A DNA stretch of 64,000 nt. It comes from Cunninghamella blakesleeana (lineage: Eukaryota > Mucoromycota > Mucoromycetes > Mucorales > Cunninghamellaceae). The notes beneath the pieces were generated by a model. That model was given only the letters and a program-made list of their open reading frames with translations. It did not search any database and was not told the DNA's origin. Shown piece by piece: positions 61,302 through 64,000 of the stretch. The stretch lies in assembly GCA_017871115.1 (NCBI GenBank), contig JAFCIZ010000003.1, positions 621,001-685,000 of the forward strand, in the 5' to 3' direction. The translations under genes were made by a program, and so were the position numbers. Position 1 is the stretch's first letter, and each line of letters opens with the position of its first letter.

Positions 61302-62265
61302 GATATATTACATATATTAATATATATTTTCCTTGTAAAAAAAAAAAAAAAAAGCAATGGAGAAAAAAATTCGTTTTTTAAAATCGAATTGGTTGGAACA
61401 TTTTTTAAAATGCCGCCATTTTTTTAAATAGTTTATTGAAATTCTTAGCAAGTTCCAATTTACGAGAATTTAGTAGGATAAAATAGATAATTTAGATTAG
61501 TAATAAACCAGAATGGAAAAATAAAATTGAAGAATAAAATAATAAAATTGAGTTTTTAAAAAAGTTATGAAATGAGTTCAATAAACATTAAAAATTTTGA
61601 TATCAGAAAGAGTTCGATTTTTATTAGAATTAAAAATTTTGAATATTTTTATGAGCTGGATTGGGAAAATGATTGATCCTGAATAAAACTGAATTTTTAA
61701 TATTTTTTAAACTCAACATAGTAATGTATTGAAGTCCTTAATGAAATCTAAATTATGAGGATTTAATATGATAAAATAAATAATTTAGTTTAGTAGTAAA
61801 CCAAAATAAACTGAAAAAATAAAAAAATAAATTACTGATATATATAAATAAGTTTTTAATAAAAAAATAAACTTTTGAGTTTTCAACATTTTTAAACTCA
61901 ACGTGATGGAAAGTGATTTATTGCTTCCCTTTTTCAAGCTACTATAGTGAGTCGCGCAGTTTATTCTTTTTAATTATCTTTACAACACGCAGCTAATTTT
62001 TCTTATTAAATTTTAAAACTCAAAGAAAATTTAATTCTTATAAAAAAAGCTTTTTAATTGTCTTGAATTGATTTTTTTTTTCTAAATTAAACCTGGTTAC
62101 AGATATAAAAAACTCTAACTTTGCATTGATAGATCAGCTTAAAATAAGGAAGCGGAGTAATACAGTATTATTAAAAACACTGAGCTTTACAGGGTGCTTT
62201 AGGCTATCTGTACATCTGAAGAACTGGAGTCGTTAGATTTATTTTTGGGTGAGGGTATTAGAGAA
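61302..62265. other. Spacer with diverged tandem repeat
   Basis: Upstream of DPM3. After the first 100 nt it contains a diverged repeat (listed separately) and no coding sequence. It could be remnant mobile DNA next to the retrotransposon ORF. Confidence 0.5.
61431..61920. repeat. Diverged direct repeat, period about 296 nt
   Basis: 61431-61530 and 61727-61830 share the order TATTGAA, CTTA, AAT..GA(G)GA(A)TTTA, GATAAAATA, ATAATTTAG, TTAGTA, TAAACCA and AAAATAAAA. A second match, TTTTTAAACTCAAC, occurs at about 61706 and 61890. Identity looks near three quarters over the best 100 nt. Confidence 0.55.
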
Positions 62266-62421
62266 ATGTCAGACGATATGGTGATACCAGAAGAACACAA
62301 GAGTAATAAAATGGGACACTTAATGGCTGTTCATATAACCGCTATTAAGAAAGCTGCTCTGATAGTTTCAGATGAATCTGCAGATTTGGTAGATTGGAGA
62401 CGAATAAATAGCAATATATAG
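62266..62421 (+). pseudogene. Short coding remnant, unrecognised
   Basis: An open frame of 51 codons starts MSDDMVIPEEHKSNKMGH and ends LVDWRRINSNI. It is open further upstream for about 17 codons (EELESLDLFLGEGIRE). Its codon composition is protein-like and less AT-biased than the flanks, but it has no recognisable domain. Lying 300 nt before a retrotransposon ORF, it may be a fragment of a mobile element or of a disrupted host gene. Confidence 0.35.
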
Positions 62422-62727
62422 CTTTTTCTAAAAAAATAAAAAAAACCTATTGCTGCCTTTTGTGTTTTGATATTAAATTTCCACTTCTTTTTTATTCAGT
62501 TTTTTAATTTTATTTTCCTTTGTTTATCACAAAAGCTTTTGATTATTTATATAAACACCATTTAGTGAATATAGTTTATCCATAAAATCATAAATACTTG
62601 GTAAAAAAGCCCATTTTTAGTTGTGAAATAAATGTACACTTTTGTATATTATGAAGGGGAAGATAAATAATTAAAACAGCGCCAGCCAATTTTTTCTTTT
62701 GAACAATTTCTTTTTAATAATATATAC
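62422..62727. other. Short AT-rich leader before the zinc-knuckle ORF
   Basis: About 300 nt, AT-rich. It may be the 5' UTR of the retroelement. No terminal repeat could be recognised within the window. Confidence 0.4.
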
Positions 62728-64000
62728 ATGGCTCTTTCGAATAAAGAAAACAACACGTCGGTGGAGTCGGGAAATAAACCTCCCACTCATAATACAACTT
62801 CAATTTCATATGCAAATATAACAAAAAAATCTTTAAGTACCTTTCAATTAAAAGAACATACGTTTCAAACTAAGTTATGGATCACTTCTAGAACGAAGGG
62901 AGCTTTATTATTTGATGTTTCGAGCTTGAGCGATTCCTTAGCACAGCAATGGTTCATGAAACAAATTAAAGATCAAACGGATGCAGTTTTTGGGGTACGA
63001 TTTCAAAAACGAAATAAAATCAGATACATCGAAGTTTATACAAAAAAAACAGTTTCTCATAACCTTTTGACCGAAGGTCTCACCTTTTCTACTGCCATCT
63101 CCAAACATAAAGTTATTCCTAGCATAGCTTTGGATGATGACAGTACCATAGTACGTGTTTCTCTTACACACTTACCTATGGAAGAGAATGAAGAATTAAT
63201 CGAGGGAATCACTCAAAGTCTTCAACCATATGGAGAAATTCTAAACGTTCAACTCTACAGAGATAACAATACTGATTTTTTTATGGGCTCTGGAATGGTC
63301 ACTCTTAAAGTTGATCATTCTGGATCTTCAACCGATTTACTCCCTCTAACACACGTAATTCATTACAAAAATAGCGGGGAAAGCTTTTATGCTGTTTGGG
63401 CAAATATGCCTACTTGGTGTCGTTTCTGTCATGAAGAAGGACACACTAAGTATCAATGCACTAAGTCTTTGGCAAGTATGATATGCTATAATTGTCACAA
63501 TATGGGTCATAGAGCAGTTTCATGTACTCAAAAAGACATCAAACGTCAAAGGAAAACTCCTTTTTCCCAAGATTCTATGATCAATGGATCCAGGAGAGAC
63601 GAATTTATCCATCAACCCAAAGTTCATAATACCTTTGAAGAAAATAAAAATGAAAGTGAAAATGGAAAAGAAAATGAAAAAGAAAATGAAAAAGAAAATA
63701 AGAAAAATAACAAAAATGGAAAAAAAATTAAAAAAAATGAAAATGAAAATAAAAACAAAATAAGGGATATACCATCCAATTCATATGGTGTTTTGCGTAA
63801 CATTTCGGATGACGAATCGATCCCAGATGCACTAACTCACCATGAATTTGATGATCAATTGTCTCAAAGCGAAGATATGATTAACAAATCTTTAGATATT
63901 GATATTGACGATGAAAATACAAATCCTGAGGAAGAGTTATGGGAAGACTCTGTAGATAGTAATAATAACCGTGTAAGAGATGATATGTCGGATTCTAATT
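62728..64000 (+). mobile_element. Non-LTR retrotransposon-type ORF1 with two CCHC zinc knuckles (runs off window)
   Basis: The frame from ATG 62728 is open to the window edge (424 codons). After a region of mixed composition it has two adjacent knuckles, CRFCHEEGHTKYQC and CYNCHNMGHRAVSC, both C-x2-C-x4-H-x4-C. A Lys/Glu/Asn repeat and an acidic stretch follow. A gag-like protein with paired knuckles, no intron and no protease motif so far is typical of ORF1 of LINE-type elements in fungi. Known role: nucleic-acid binding in the ribonucleoprotein. Base composition is visibly less AT-rich than the surroundings, supporting insertion. The reverse transcriptase/endonuclease ORF2 would lie beyond 64000. 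Alternatives are a gag of an LTR element or a domesticated CCHC protein. The frame is intact, so the copy could be young. Confidence 0.7.

Overview
This window is nuclear DNA of a very AT-rich filamentous fungus, most likely Mucoromycota and probably Mucorales. The reasons are many short GT-AG introns (mostly about 60-130 nt), genes every 2-4 kb, AT-repeat-filled spacers, and fungal proteins: a Sen1-type helicase, Rvs161/Hob3-type BAR protein, Nse1, a GT15 mannosyltransferase, a GH55 glucanase, a tricalbin, uL4 and Dpm3. The species cannot be named from the sequence. No tRNA, rRNA, CRISPR or viral gene was recognised. All exon coordinates were worked out by eye from splice sites and frame continuity.

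Layout. (1) 1-13.5 kb: a head-to-tail array of four minus-strand genes for seven-membrane-segment, receptor-like proteins (436-536 aa class). They are clear paralogs, belong to no family I can name, and differ in exon structure. (2) 14.7-25.9 kb: minus-strand housekeeping genes SEN1, RVS161/HOB3-like and NSE1. (3) 27-31 kb: a plus-strand KTR/KRE2-type mannosyltransferase converging on a UPF0658-type Golgi membrane protein. (4) 32-38 kb: an ankyrin protein and a Bni4/Afr1-like protein, both with protein phosphatase 1 docking (RVxF-type) motifs, converging over a 2.6 kb repeat-rich gap. (5) 38.7-43.6 kb: a single-pass membrane protein with a cytoplasmic SH3 domain, divergent from an SR-type RNA-binding protein. 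(6) 44-54 kb: a secreted GH55 exo-beta-1,3-glucanase and a tricalbin. (7) 54.4-56 kb: ribosomal protein uL4, whose first coding exon is only the ATG. (8) 56-64 kb: gene-poor DNA with a tiny secreted cysteine-rich peptide gene, a decayed signal-peptide ORF, DPM3, a diverged tandem repeat and, at the right edge, the start of a zinc-knuckle ORF typical of a non-LTR retrotransposon.

Several genes share themes of cell surface and polarity: receptor-like proteins, an SH3 membrane protein, PP1 targeting subunits, a BAR protein, wall glucanase, and two glycosylation genes (KTR and DPM3). This is a co-location only; nothing shows they are co-regulated. The least described part is the receptor-like array, with its shared upstream blocks, intron turnover and conserved tail motifs.
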